From NCBI GenBank assembly GCA_036345935.2, contig JADWOT020001299.1, positions 119,544 through 183,543 on the forward strand: a stretch of DNA of 64,000 nucleotides, in the 5' to 3' direction. Source of the DNA: Taenia hydatigena. Lineage: Eukaryota; Platyhelminthes; Cestoda; Cyclophyllidea; Taeniidae. The position numbers and the translations under genes are program-made. Shown piece by piece: positions 12,640 to 25,735 of the stretch; positions within the stretch are counted from its first letter, which is position 1; every line of letters starts with the position of its first letter. Below the pieces are notes generated by a model. That model was not told where the DNA came from. It made no database searches and saw only the letters and a list, made by a program, of their open reading frames with translations.

Positions 12640-15600
12640 TGGCCATGATTCACTCACGCCTATGAAGATACATTACGCACCCCTTACTCAACACGCAATT
12701 TACCTTGCTTTACTTTAACAATAGAGTCTTTTCCATTCTATTCCATTATGTACTTATCAGTAATAGAGGAGACATCAACCCTGCCGCTAAAATGCGCGAA
12801 GGTTTGGTTTAAACAAGGCATTCTGAATTTGCCGATAAATGGACTGGTAACCCAAGAGTGTTTCTACTGCAAAATGGCTTACCACATTACTTAAATTTTT
12901 GCATTTTAAAAGCCTTATTCCCTTAGGTGCCAAGGCTATTCTCATTAGCAGCAGTCCTCCCAAAATACCCCTTACAATTTACCATCCGCTGAGAATGAAG
13001 CGCAAAGTCGAAAAGTTGTGTGCAATACAAGTCAAACGTGAATTTTTAAGCTCAAAATTTATGAGCCAATCCTTCGCTCCAATCGCTTTGTTTAAATTCG
13101 TTACCTCTTAATACGTCAATTGCCCATGTGCAACGAACGCTTTTTCTCTTATAATTTCTGAACAGGTTCCTTACCTTCCCTAAGGCCTTGATAAGGATCT
13201 GCCAGTTTTCTTATGAAATGTTCTGCCTTTGGAGTAGCAAGGTTTACACGGCCTATCATATGATCCTTTTTACCCGCTAAGCGAATATTCGCACTAAGTC
13301 CAGTGAGTCATCCAAACTTCACCAAATAGATTTTGAGTGTGTCTACAGCTCATCAGTGTTCTATTGGCCCACGCTGGGCGGAATGTAGGAATGCTTGTGA
13401 GGCACGCCTTAGTTACACCTTCCCTGGATTACCAAGAGTAATATGGTCGACAGTGCAAATTGGTAGGAACTAACCTCTGTAAATCTTCGGGGATCGATTC
13501 GAAGAGTTCTACACGTTAAGTCAACTCATGCCATACATTTTGCAATCATTAGCAGAGGAACTCAGAATTTTACCTTTGTTTTAAGCTTATGTCTAGTAAA
13601 GCTGCATTGTTAACACTGAGAGCCTATTAATAGTCAAAATTTAGTCAAATAACGAGCTTAAGAGCGCACATTTGCTACCTGCCAACAATTTACCAGCGTT
13701 CTCATCCGCTATCGCCTGCACCATATGCACAAGGCAATCTCAAAATCTTGCTGCAGCCCTCTATCTTCTCCTCGCTGCCTGATAGCAGGCGATCAATATC
13801 AACTGTCAACTTTTTCATCTTTAGGTGGTAACAAGGGTGCTCATGGATTAATCCACCGCCTTAAACTTCCCGTTATCTCAGCGAAAGTAGTATTCCATCG
13901 AAAGACATTTTGCCTCCCAGTCACCACCACTTCCACCTGAGGCCTCCCTTACCGACCCGAAGTTAGGAAAAAATACAATTTCGCATTGATCACTTGCATC
14001 CCAAAAAATAATATCCCCACAGGACAACGCCGTCTTCTACGCATACAATGCCGATGAGCTAAAAAAACACTTGAATCGACATAGGCAATCTTCTACGTAG
14101 TAACATTCTAAGGACAATGGTCTCGCTTGAAAAACACCCCTGCTCTAGCCTCAAAATGCAGCTCCGCAGCCGCATTCCTACTTAACTCTCCTGACCAATA
14201 CCCTCGGGTGCCGCAAGCTTCATCTATTCTCGAATTCACTCAAAAGATGAGGACGATTAATGGTCCATTAGTTTTAAAAACAAAGCAAACTCAGCGTCAT
14301 CACTCGATCCAACTTTTGAAAAGTAGGCACCTCACTTCCAGGAATTAGCAAGAAGCCTTTAGTATTGTTTGCCGAAACACGGCCTATGACCCAAAATAAC
14401 AGACAGCTGCTTGTTATGCGCTCTGTATTCCAGCTTTTAACAAGCATTTATGCTAAATATCCACTTCACAATCCTGATTGGGAGCTTTCGCATGTTGCTG
14501 CTTCTTTTTAGCGCTGACTTCAAGAAGATTACGAATGTAAGCATGGCCTATAATATAAGTACGTGATTTAATGGCATGAAAATGGATTTTATATGCGTCT
14601 ATCAAAATTTTTACTTCCATTTATTATAGAAGATGTCAATTCTTGGTTTTAAAGCCGACGCTCTAGGATCCCCTCATGAGCAGTTATTTGAAAAAATTCT
14701 AGCAATAAAATTTAATTCAAATTTTGTCTGATCAAGTGCACAAAGCCTGAAAATGTAAAGTTTGCCTCATCTCTTTTAGAGACACCTAACATTTTATCAT
14801 CTTTTCTAGTTGTTAGACTTTTATTGCTGCCTATGCTTTAAATCACAATTGGCATGCTCTTTCACACCTACTACCTTTCGCCGTCCCCATTTTCGTGGGT
14901 AGCATTCATGTCTCATTACTTGGCCTGTCCAGCACCGCTTGTGCACCTTCCTTCTCTTCTACAACCTGAGTAATCACCAGCGCGTAATAGTGTAGCAAGT
15001 GCCTTATGGACGGGTGAATGGGCTGAATTGCACGCACAAGAGGCAGTGCTGATTCTCTGCATATGCAGTGACTAGTAAGCACAAAGCAATTATAAGCGCC
15101 GAAAGAAATCCATGTTTGTTTTAAGCAGAATGCTATTGATATTCCTATCGGTATCGATCGGGTATGATGACTTGTGTGCGTAGCCTCATTTAACCCTCAA
15201 ACATAACGAGGCATTCAGTGCACCATCTTCGTCCAGAAAACTTCGAAAAATTTAAAACACAACCTTTGTTTCTTGCGCAGCAGTGATTCCGTCGCATTAT
15301 AAATCATCGTAATTTTACTTTCTTACCTCAATGATGCAATAAAAATCCAAACATACGAGACAAAGTGGCAGCATAAAAAGTAGCATTAAATGCAAAAAGA
15401 GCGTCTCATATTAAGCGCATGACTACTGGCGACGCTCATAGCTGGTTAGAAGAGAAAGAATTTATCGCCTAGAGAGTAATAGCCGCTTGTAACGTGAGCA
15501 TTTGTTTTCCAGAACGGATCCGTAGACCTGAAATACACCACAAGCAGCACAGCACCAAGGATATCTCCACGAATCGAAGAGTTGCCTGTGAACTTGACCG

Positions 15601-18600
15601 ATGAGATTTCGCTGCAGCACATTTCGTGGTTGCACCCACCTTTGACCAATGGTAGGAATAATTTGCTAAGCGCAATTCATCTCATATGAATCAGATCGTA
15701 GCAGTGTAATTGCAAAAGATCAGTGTTTCACTGTGGATGTTTAATCAGCGCCCAAAAATCATATCGTGCTCATCCAACTGATGTTACAGACGTCGGTGAC
15801 CGTACTGCGTGCTAAACCTATGAGATCCGTCACACCATAGGGTTATGCTACATCGCACCGGTGACAGCTGTAGTACACGCCGTGTTACTGGCACATTCTA
15901 TTTCATTCGATCTGTCTACGAGTCTCTTCATTTCAACCCCCGCTTCAATCCATCTACCTGCTTCTCTATGCATTTGTAGCATCACACGCAATAAAATGCC
16001 TTTGCGTCTCATTGCCTTCGCTCTCCTCCACTGCGTATAATATGCTGTGTATGCTACTGAATTTAACTAAGTAAAGCAAGCTGAATCGATAGCGTTAATG
16101 TTGGTGGCAGCAATCTGGTGGTCGTGGTGATGTCGCTGTCATCAGCCGCGGGCCCACGATCCCCCTGATATTTACGTTTCTTTGAGTGCTATTGCCAACG
16201 TTGCAGTGACAAATGTGCAAACTAGCGCATTTTTTTGCATTTAGTGCTGACGTTCAGAGAACGGGATAGAAGAAGCGCAGATGACGTGATTTGTCAAGAA
16301 TGAAAGAATGAGAAATAGAGGAAAGTGCCATGTGTGTGCGTGTGTGCTGGCATATTAAATGAGGAAAGCAGGAGGGATGGGTTAGTAAACAGACAATCGG
16401 ATGAATGAGGGAGGCGACCAGTGAGTAGGGGAGTGATGGAAGGGTAGAGGCATGTGAAGAGGAGTGGAGTGAAGGAAGGAAGAGGGAGATCTCTTATAAA
16501 GAGTTTCAGCATTAGTGCATGTCTAACAATGGGTAACTCAACAGCAAATGCGGATGGACATAGTAGAAGTGAGTCCACCCCACAACGTGAAAACTGACAA
16601 ATCATCAGTTAAAATAAATCAGCTGGCTGGGGCCTCGTCCAGTCATTTGATAGGATCCCATTTGGGTGTTTTAAGTCGCAAGGCTATAAGCTCAACAACT
16701 TTGGCGGGTAGAAATGCCACCAAAATGGGTAAATATTTGTCGAATGCTGTGCATAATTTGCCTGATTCTTGTTCCTTATTTGACTATTTGGACTCACTAC
16801 ATTTCATTTCGGACAAATTAGACTGCATATACCTTCATTTTTCCTTTTCCTCATTTACACATCTGATCCTCAAAAACTTTTACAGATGTCAGTCGCAAGT
16901 GTGGGTTAAAAATGACCGAATCCGCGTCATCTGATTGCCAATAAACTGCCTAGCCGAATGAAAGAATGCAAGCTCCTTGATTTGTTTCGGTACTATAAAA
17001 AGGTACATGGTGTCAAGTTTTCATAGACTTCGCAGCCAATGAATACATACACTGCGGTACTTGATACCATGCTATTCGCAAGGCATAATTGGGTGAAACT
17101 GAGTACCTGTAATATTGATACCATGCCATTGTGGCTACCGTTGGAGACATGTGTAATCTAAGTATTACTTTGGTGCGCCATCATAATTTGCTTATCCGAG
17201 GTTTTTGTCCATTAAGTGGGTGAGTTTGGCACCCTCTAAAGATATGAGCCAAACTTGACCTCTGAAGAGAGAATAGGCCTCATTCTTCACGAGAGTGTCT
17301 CATTTACCCAATGGCATCATGAAAATTGAACCACGAAACTTCCACGTTGCAAAATTGTTCCATGATGCTGCCTCAAAAATTGGGCAGTGATAATAAATTT
17401 AGAACAACTGTGCCTGCCAATGTATTTTAGTATAGAAAAAGATCTATACATTGCAACGTTGAGCTACAAGAAGTGTGCTTTAGGCAGTGCAGTTTGTTTG
17501 GTGATATAGGTACAAACAAATGGAAGTTCGAATGGCTAAGAATAAGAAGCAGCATGACTTTAAAGATACCTTAGTGTTGCAGGTATAGCTGGAAGAAGTT
17601 TTGAATAGGAATGTTATTATTTTAAGATTTCGTTGGAACCAAAAACCATAATAAGCAGAATTTAACTGCTTAGCTTGGTCAGCTGCTATTAGTTCTGTTT
17701 TCATGCAGTCGATGTAGACTGCTGTTTGACTTCATAGTTGTCCCCTCAGTCCGGCTAATTTAGGCGTTTAGCTATGGGCATAAATAGCGCCTCTACCAAA
17801 CACAACGAAAAAGTTATTGCTTTTGTAGTTTAAATTTCAGCTGATTAGCATACAAAGCGCTACGCTTAAAGCGAGTAGTAAAGTTATAGATGCGCAGATG
17901 GTATTGTCAATCTACATTTAATGACGCGCTTTATCTTAACACCTGGCTTCAAACTTGAAGTCGGTGTTTCTAATCTTGTAGGAACAATGAGCTAAGTACT
18001 ATGATCACTTTCATTAATAAATGTACATTAAGCAAAAGACTGCGCTTGTTTTAGTTGCTAGAGCATACCTCAATCCCAACCGTAGTATATGCAGTCACTT
18101 ATGCGATGTAAAATAAAGGTTTTATAAAGCCTAAAACAGCCTCATGTGCATGTTTGGAGATCACAAGCCTGATTGGTTTATTGTAGCGGAAGTTCCCTAA
18201 AGGTTACCCACCCCTTCGCCTGAGTCCTATGAAATCTAGATTGCTACTTATGCATTCTGCTAGTAAATATGCTGACAAAGTATTGTGGACCAATTTTCAA
18301 GGCAACACAGGTGTTGCTGTATTCACAGCTTTATTTAAATTGCGAGCGGTGTACAGAACAGAGCTGCCAGTTTTCGGGATTCGACTAAGAAGTCAAAGCA
18401 GTTGCGTAATAAAACGAAATTGAGCATTTGCTCTTCTGCAAAGGGATTACTAGGCATTTTAATTAACACGCGATTTGCACTATCTGTAATTGCTGTCAAA
18501 TCTTTGCCCTTACCTTTAGCCTTGCAATTACAGTATGTCAAGATGAAATGAAAATGCTCCGAATTAATAGCTACAGCAGTCAACTCCGTATATTATGGCG

Positions 18601-21425
18601 GTCATATTTGCTCAACGATGTCCCTGGAAGCATTTTAAGCATATATTTTATTAAGGAAGTGAAAATTTGACATTGGATCACGTGCATTGTCGCTCAGTAG
18701 TTGTGAATATGCATGCAGAAGAGAAAGATGGCAAGTTGGATGCAGAGACTAAACAGGGAGACTAGAGATAACTGCTGGCTACGCGAATAATTGTGACATG
18801 AAATCAGCGGCCTAGACACGTGCTTGATGAAATGCAGTGCATGGATAGAATAAAGGGAGAAGCCGAACAATTAAATCATGTTAATGCAAAACTAGCAGCC
18901 GATGGATTAGAAAAGCGGTTCATACATTTATTGGCTTCGTGCACTCAATGAGGAGAGAGGCAGTGCAAAATTGCAGCCCAGACAATTAAATGGCTTAAGT
19001 GTTTCATATTTTTGGTGTTTAGCTCTTGCACTAGTAAGTTCTTCTTGAGTAATAATTGCAATCAGAGCTATTTTGGCAACCTGGGTTGTGATGTCAGTAG
19101 CTGTTTTTAGATCAGTGTTTGCTTTCCTTAGGCATAGTTTGAACCCTGCACATTTATTCAAATGATACATTATCATTTAAGCATTGCTTCTAATTTTTAA
19201 GTCTTTCTTTAGGCAAATAAGATTGCTAACACAGCATTTTGGGCTGTAAAGATCGGGAAGCTGCAATTACCGTATTGCACGAAGACCTTGACACATGTCA
19301 AGAAGTGTGACGGTAGTTTTGCACTCAGATCTAAAGTGAAATTTAAGGCATTTACGACTTAAATGATCCAAGCTGATAAAGTTGGGGCTCTTCATTATAA
19401 CTCAGCTTCATTTTGGCCATATACAAGCCAATGGATTAAAAGTACAGCCCTTATAATAAAACTCTCTCAACTGAAGCTTCGCTCCCACATCCGAGAGTTA
19501 ACAACGCTTGACAATAATGTCACGCACACACCGACTTCTTTAACAGCCGATCCTGAATTTAGCGGCTTTTTTTCTAGCAATCGTCTTGCAGATTGGCATC
19601 CTTTGCCGACCGTGTTTTCATTTTTAAACACTAACAAATACAAAAACGCCTCTCAACGACTGCATCACAAAGCGAATTGCTGATCAATCGCCTGGGGCAA
19701 AGGTGGACGACAGAACCAAACGCTGAAGAATTCGGAGTAGGCAGTGAAAGATATTCACCCACATGCTCTTGCAAAGAGAGTGAGAAATTGGAGAGAGTGG
19801 GTAGCACTGATCTCATTTGTGCAATTTGGAGATCGTGGACGACTTAAGGAGCCAGCATTGTGAAGATTTGCGTTTGTCTACTTCAATAATGTGCCTATTG
19901 ATTTGGTCATTAATGGTGATAAAATTCGTCTCTGAAATACGGTAGCTGCTGACACGCGCTGTGTATACTAAGTGCTAATTTCCTTGCGCCTTTTTAATTA
20001 GACGAAGCAGCGCCGCCTATTCTTTGGCCATGTAACGTATTTCATGATAGCAGGGAGGTAGAACTCTATATTGTGTGCGATTACCTACACAAAGGAAAGA
20101 TAGAACGCCTGCTAAACTTTCTAGTGGCGAGTTTTGTAAGCTACTACTTCCTTGCTTAGAACCACAGATGGGAATCGCACTGGCTGCAGGAGCTTTTATC
20201 TATTCTTGTGCAAAACAGTGCATTTGTAGATGACCTTATTACGCCGAATGCTACAAAGTCGGCCATGGGATTTTATTCGATTCCATAGGCCTTGCATACC
20301 GCACGTGTGGAGGAAGCTTGAGTAAGCTTGCAAACTTTGGTTAAGGTAGGCTTTGTACAACAAAAATATGAATAATATTTCATCAAGTCAAATCTTCAAC
20401 TCGTTTAAAACCGCTCCAATTCGATTGCGGGTAAGTTGTAGTGGTTGATTAAGTCTAGTATTCGGACAATTATTTACGGGAGCTCTGATCTTCTATCATC
20501 TTTGCCAAAATATAAATGCGCCACACATCATTCATTAGACTCTATGCTGACAACGAGCCTGAAAAAGATGACGGTGAGCAAGAAATATTTAAAAAAACTA
20601 ACCCGCCATTCTTGATAACATTCATCCCAATTAAGTAGACCTTAACGCCCCACGTGTGGTCTTGTCAGATGACACGAGGATCTGAGAGTCCAAAATTTAC
20701 TCCCTTTATGCCGATAGATGTGAATCGCTCTACCACTTTTTTGGTTTTGTGTGTAATACCCAAAAATAGGTGTCATTAACCGGAGCTGGGTAGATGTTTC
20801 TCGAAATTTGTTCTCTTGTACGGTATCAATCCAGCAGCATCAAAGTTTTTAGCGGTTCAAAGCTTTGCGCTCACCTACTTAACAAACATGGCAAAGTCAA
20901 ATAAGGAGCCAAGAAAATAATAAAAATATCGATCCTTCTAAAATCGTTGCCGAGTATCAAAGTACTCGGTGACTAAGAAATCATTGGGTTTAGCGAAAAA
21001 TACTTTTCATGATTCCTTCAATTATTAAACGTGCGAAGCATTCGGACTTTGTTTATCATTAAAGACAGTTTACGAAAGCCGGCTTATTCACGCAAAGATC
21101 TATGAATTTGTGCTGGCATTCATTTTTGCCTTCCTTTTAAGAGGATAAGGCTTGCTGATAAGATGAAGAACGGGGAAAGGAAGTCGTGCTGCAAAAGGAG
21201 ATAAAGATAAGTGTATTAATAATCAGAGGGTGTGATAAAGATGTTCGGCAGGGAAAGGATGGAAGCAGAAAGCTAAGGAGGTAAGGGATGCAGCGCGACC
21301 TGCCTACGCACTTATAGTTGCTCAGTCTTACTCATAGGCTTGAAAACACTAACTCTATTCATCTCTTATGCTAGATGGTATACTTCTTTTAGCGGGCAAG
21401 TCAGAATTGGCCAAAGTGATTATTA
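12640..21425. other. No gene recognised
   Basis: Long non-genic stretch with the purine tract at 16.3 kb. A minus-strand frame at 15446-15649 has fair composition (GDILGAVLLVVYF) but no supporting splice sites or start. Confidence 0.45.
16300..16500. repeat. Purine-rich tract with an inner (GT)n
   Basis: About 200 nt of G/A-rich plus strand holding a short TGTGTGTGCGTGTGTG run at 16330-16347. The minus-strand frame over it reads Pro/Leu/Ser/Thr-rich, an artefact of base bias. A TATA-like CTTATAAAG closes it at 16493, and an ATG frame beginning MGNSTANADG follows at 16529, ending at a GTGAGT donor after 38 nt. That would be a first exon, but no partner exon was found. Confidence 0.4.
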
Positions 21426-21428
21426 GAT

Positions 21429-21783
21429 AAGCCTACATCTGTTGAGATGGATCTGCGTTGTAAAAGGCTTAGTCTTTGCCCTAGTTAACGCCATTTAAAA
21501 TAATTTTTACCCTTAGGCGCACACATTTTTGCTGTCGCGCCCTTCGATCTTCACAATGAGTAGATTAATTTTTTAACGAAACCTCCTTATTTGTGGCATT
21601 TGTACAAGTCTACATCCACTGAGATCGATCTGCACTGTAAAAGGCTTAGTCATTGCCTTAGACCATGCCAGTAAATGAACATATTTTCACCCTTAGGTGC
21701 ATGCATTTTTGCCTTCGCGTCCATCGTTCTTCACAACGAATGGACTGATTTATTAAGACAACTCCTTATTTGTGGCATCGAAG
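21429..21783 (+). repeat. Diverged tandem duplication (two ~176-nt units)
   Basis: Unit 1 at 21429-21603 and unit 2 at 21604-21783 share, in order, CTACATC..TGAGAT.GATCTGC, TGTAAAAGGCTTAGTC, TTT.ACCCTTAGG.GCA, CATTTTTGC, TTCTTCACAA and CTCCTTATTTGTGGCAT. They adjoin directly. No frame is conserved; this is a two-copy noncoding tandem repeat. Confidence 0.8.
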
Positions 21784-21789
21784 CAAGTG

Positions 21790-24700
21790 CGATGATTATG
21801 GTCGCGCCAGCTAAGTGAACACTTTCTCCTCCATTTAAATATTAACACAGCCTAATTAACGTCTTTCATTAGAGAGATCTAGCGCAAACACATAGGTCTA
21901 TCGCGCCGCCTAAAGAACACCACTAGTTACATCGTCCATGGGACAAAATGAATCCAGGTGATAGAATTCACCTCACCATTAGAATGCTCGTTCATATGGC
22001 ACAGTTCGTCATCACGGTTCATCACGGCAAAATTGCGTTCGAGTAAGATGCATCAACTATCGCCCACAAAGATGGGAATAGGCACTAGTAAAATCAAAAG
22101 TCTATCGATGATGGCAGACGGTGATGAAAAATACGAAGGAAGTTTAAAAATACGTGTGCATGAGTGCACCTCCTCGATGAAAAGACTAAGTGAGGACGGA
22201 TCTCTTGAACACAGATCTTAAGTTGAGAGATTTGTGCTTCCTCTTGATCTTCGTTTTTTGTTTAATGTGCCATAAATGCAGGCATTGCAGACCCCCGCAT
22301 ATTTTGTCTACTCCTTCCAAGGAAAAGTAACACCAAAATAGGAGATAAGTATAGAATCTTATGCACTTGGAACTATTCCGTTTATGATAAAGACACTTTG
22401 TCGAGCGTGTGACCAAATTAGGTCACCTTCGCCTAGGATAATATTTTGAGTTGTGAACGTAATGTGTAGACGTTGACTCGAATTAGGCAATAGATAGGCG
22501 GTTTTTGCTAACAGTTGATTGTGGTTTTGGCGAGTGATCGAAAGTTAGTAGCATTGATGAGGAAGAAGTAAGCAAATAAAATGTGCTCTTTTAGATTGCT
22601 AGGTGACTAGGCACGATAAATATAAACGCCCGAAAAATCCAAGCGTGTACGATGTTTAGGAATCACGGACAGACACAGCATACAGAAGGCATCCTGTCCA
22701 ACTAGTTTTTAGGCGAATGCAAATTTGCTTCCTTATTTGCGCACTTTAATCGGCATTTTAAAGCTATTCATGCTGCAGTCGCTTTTATAAATGAGGTTAT
22801 ACAAACGTGTGCTGTTGAAATTTGTCAGACGTTAAACGCCAAAGTCTACTGCCACTTAGTAAATAGCTTTTTTTCAATTCTCACAACAAATTCTTATTTC
22901 AGCGCTACTCATTTATGTTAGCTGGGTTTGATGCGAGCGGACCTCTTTAAATTAACACAATGACTGAGTGCAATGTTCAGCATCATGCGGAAATTGACCA
23001 CAGCATTATTGACGTCAGACAATTGGATTGTGCGGGTGCGATATTAACGCAAAACTACGCACTTCCATCAGCATGCCCCATAATTGCAAGGAGAATGGCA
23101 CTTTCGTCAATGATGATAAGCCATGCGAAGTTAGATACTGAGTCGGTGGTTGGCAATAAATCACGCGCTACAGCAAATGCTCCGCGCATTGACTTCCGTC
23201 ATTCTTTCTTATGCCTCTCAGTCACCAATACACGACTCTTATGTCCACATTGTCACCGCTCCCACTTCACTCATAAAGCTTTTAGTGCGCTTACAGCACA
23301 AATGCTTTTCCTTCCGTTATCTATCAACTTACAAATTTTCGCTGACTTCAATGAACCTCTATTTAATGTCATCAAGCCGACACGAACATAAACAACTACC
23401 CCTAAGAGGCATTAATTTAATATTTATTCTTCGCCAAATACCTCCTTTCACGTTTCACTGGTTAAATCAAATCGCAAGGCAAAGAGGTACCCATCCGACT
23501 GAAAGCTTAGCAAAGAAAAGCTAAGTTTCATATTGCACTGAATGACGCACTAGCAATTTACTTTAATGCAGGAGACCCTTCTTCACGTAATATATGGGAA
23601 CTGCAATAGTTTTGACAGGCCTATTGTGCCTTGCGCGTACCATACAATGCTTGAGAATCCAAATAATGTCTCTGATAAAAGCGCAGCCATCTCAAGTCGC
23701 CAATGTGATTTGAATCCGTAGGTCAACGGAAAAAAATTCATGTCAAAGCTGATTGATAGTAACCTGTACATAAAGAAATGAACCTTAGAACAACCTGATG
23801 CAATTTGTCACACAGATGGGGAACATTAGTTTGAAGATTATCTAGTGTGGAAGGCATAATAGAATTTGAGAACCTAACGAACTAAACTCTGAGATGCAAC
23901 TCTTTGCTTATGCCTGGTACAGTCTAAGGGAATGCTGAACACGTTTCACCTCGTCGTCATATTAGGGTATAGTTTGGAGGTCATCAATTTCAGAATTGCG
24001 CTGTAATGATTTTAAAGGGCTTGCAATTAAGGGTTCCGATTGAGTGAAATAAATTTATAAGTGCGCAAACGGCAAAGTACTGCAGTAAAAGGGCGGCAAG
24101 ACGACAGAAGCAATACTTCATGGCCTCTTAAAAAGTGTATGGTTATCTTCTGAATTACTTAGTCTATGCTTGCTCATGGGTCATTACAATTGGGCAGACA
24201 ATCAACTTTTGCTATTTAGTAAGATAGTGGACCTTAGTAAATTCAAGCCCATAGGCCTCAACCCTGCAAAATATTGGCTTCTGCTTTACAACGCTTACAT
24301 TCCCATGAAGCTCGCAGATGAAAGCATTTCATTCAGTCTCACTTTTGCCCAATGGGTAATTGCATGCACCAAAGCCACTTTTTCTGTACCAAGTCTTGCT
24401 AGCTTGCAATCTATGCCTCACATTTTGCTTTCCGAAGTACTTCGAGGGGACGGTGATTTGAGTCACAAGTTCCGCGGTTTACTTCGCCAAAGCAACGGAT
24501 CTCTTTCTTACACTCTTTGGCCACTCGTTCAGTACTGATGGACCCTCTGTAACTGTCGACAAATGATTTTATGTTTCCATCTATCTATTTTACCCATTCT
24601 TCCCTCTCTCTTCCATTAAGTGCTAGAGCACACGTCAAAAATTCATATTTAATTGCCAAAATTCACTATTGCCATTTTCTGGGACCGCGTAATTAAAACA
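21790..24700. other. No gene recognised
   Basis: Contains the 143-codon frame at 22960-23391 and the 122-codon frame at 24170-24538. Neither has domain character or good flanking splice sites, and frames of this length are expected by chance in 64 kb. Confidence 0.45.
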
Positions 24701-24718
24701 TAACGATTTAAGGCAAGC

Positions 24719-24724
24719 TTTATT
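24719..24724 (-). terminator. Poly(A) signal AATAAA downstream of the secreted precursor
   Basis: A canonical AATAAA on the minus strand about 185 nt past the stop codon of the secreted ORF. It supports a minus-strand transcript that ends here in either the spliced or unspliced form. Confidence 0.4.
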
Positions 24725-24909
24725 AAGGAGAGTTTTTAGGAAGAGATGCAGCATTACAACTACTCATTTAACTTACCACAACGGTAAGTGAAATGCTAAA
24801 TTTTAGTGCTGCGGCTTTTCACAACATCGCAAGACAAAAGCATGGAGCACAGCAGATCCACTTAGCTATTCTGCAGGATAAAGGCATATAATCAAGCAAG
24901 AACAAGTGG

Positions 24910-25230
24910 TCAATGACGAAGTAGGATCGAAAAGCACCGAACCTTTTTGAATTTACGATCGCAGACACATCTGTATCTTACTGAAAGCCGACGAAACCCA
25001 GCTGGTGTGAGGGCATCCTCGCTCACGTCATCTTCATTGAGTTCATTAAACGTCTTCTTCTCAACCACGTCCTCGATTACGTCTTCACCCTTTGGAAGGT
25101 CTGATAAGTCGGGAAGGTCTGCCTCTGACCTCAGCACAGCCTTGTCAATCGCCGAAGACGCGGAAAAGGTAGGGTGTGAAGTGAAGACGAGGAGAAGAAC
25201 CATGCAGACTAGATTTGACAATGAACACAT
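24910..25230 (-). CDS. Small secreted precursor with acidic pro-segment and cationic Cys tail (106 aa)
   Basis: No known family is recognised. Residues 1-24 form a textbook signal peptide (hydrophobic core VCMVLLLVF, cleavage likely after FSA at 24 or SSA at 27). Residues 28-79 are strongly acidic (16 D/E against 5 K/R). Residues 80-106 are strongly basic (10 K/R, one D), contain Cys 88, 90 and 99, and begin with a dibasic RR. This is the layout of prepro-antimicrobial or other processed cationic peptides, where the acidic part neutralises the basic peptide until release; that role is inference. The start is the only ATG before the signal peptide. Caveat: a strong donor (TCA/GTAAGA, intron starting at 24981) lies at residue 83. 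If it is spliced to the acceptor at 24871-24876 the basic tail is lost and two residues follow. A TATA-like CATAAAG lies ~70 nt upstream of the ATG. Confidence 0.62.
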   Translation of the reverse strand: MCSLSNLVCMVLLLVFTSHPTFSASSAIDKAVLRSEADLPDLSDLPKGEDVIEDVVEKKTFNELNEDDVSEDALTPAGFRRLSVRYRCVCDRKFKKVRCFSILLRH

Positions 25231-25510
25231 GCTGTATTAATGCAGAGCTGATGCTGGTTGTGTAGAGGATGCTTTGCGTACCCTCTACGTGGTACTTTAT
25301 GGGCATCTTGATAGGTTTGTTTATCTTTCAATCTCAATGTTTACTTTCGAACGGGGGCAGATGTACGGAATCGGTATACCCTCCCACCACTTCGCTAATC
25401 ATGCAATCAATTCATAACGTGTTACTATGCAAACCATGAAAACCTTATTAAAATAGGCCTAGATGGCTTGGATTCGTTACTCCGAACCAACATTGCACAT
25501 CACGTCGCAT

Positions 25511-25735
25511 TTATAAAATTTCAGGTGGAGCATTCAAGGTAGTTACCAGAGCCCTTCTTGCAAAATATGGGGTGAATAAGGCAGTATCGCCTACCAACTC
25601 GGGCTTCCTGACTTCCGTAGTAGCGTGTGCCATCAAGCCTCTAATTGTGGCCGCATAAATTACGCTTGAGTCCTCGAAGACAGCGGTTAATAATCTTAAC
25701 CTTACACATGTTTTGAGCTGCGTTTCCTTCTTCAC
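25511..25735 (-). CDS. Possible hypothetical ORF or exon upstream of the secreted precursor
   Basis: An open frame on the same strand as the secreted precursor, with balanced composition (for example FEDSSVIYAATIRGLMAH and LVGDTALFTPYFARRALV) rather than the low-complexity look of chance frames. It opens with GTG, so an upstream exon would be needed. An acceptor-like TAACCGCTGTCTTCGAG lies inside. It resembles no family known to me. It may be noncoding. Confidence 0.18.
   Translation of the reverse strand: MKKETQLKTCVRLRLLTAVFEDSSVIYAATIRGLMAHATTEVRKPELVGDTALFTPYFARRALVTTLNAPPEIL

Noticed and set aside
22960..23391. 143-codon plus frame
   Set aside because: Length is within what chance gives in 64 kb over six frames; no splice sites, domain or signal peptide, and composition looks random.
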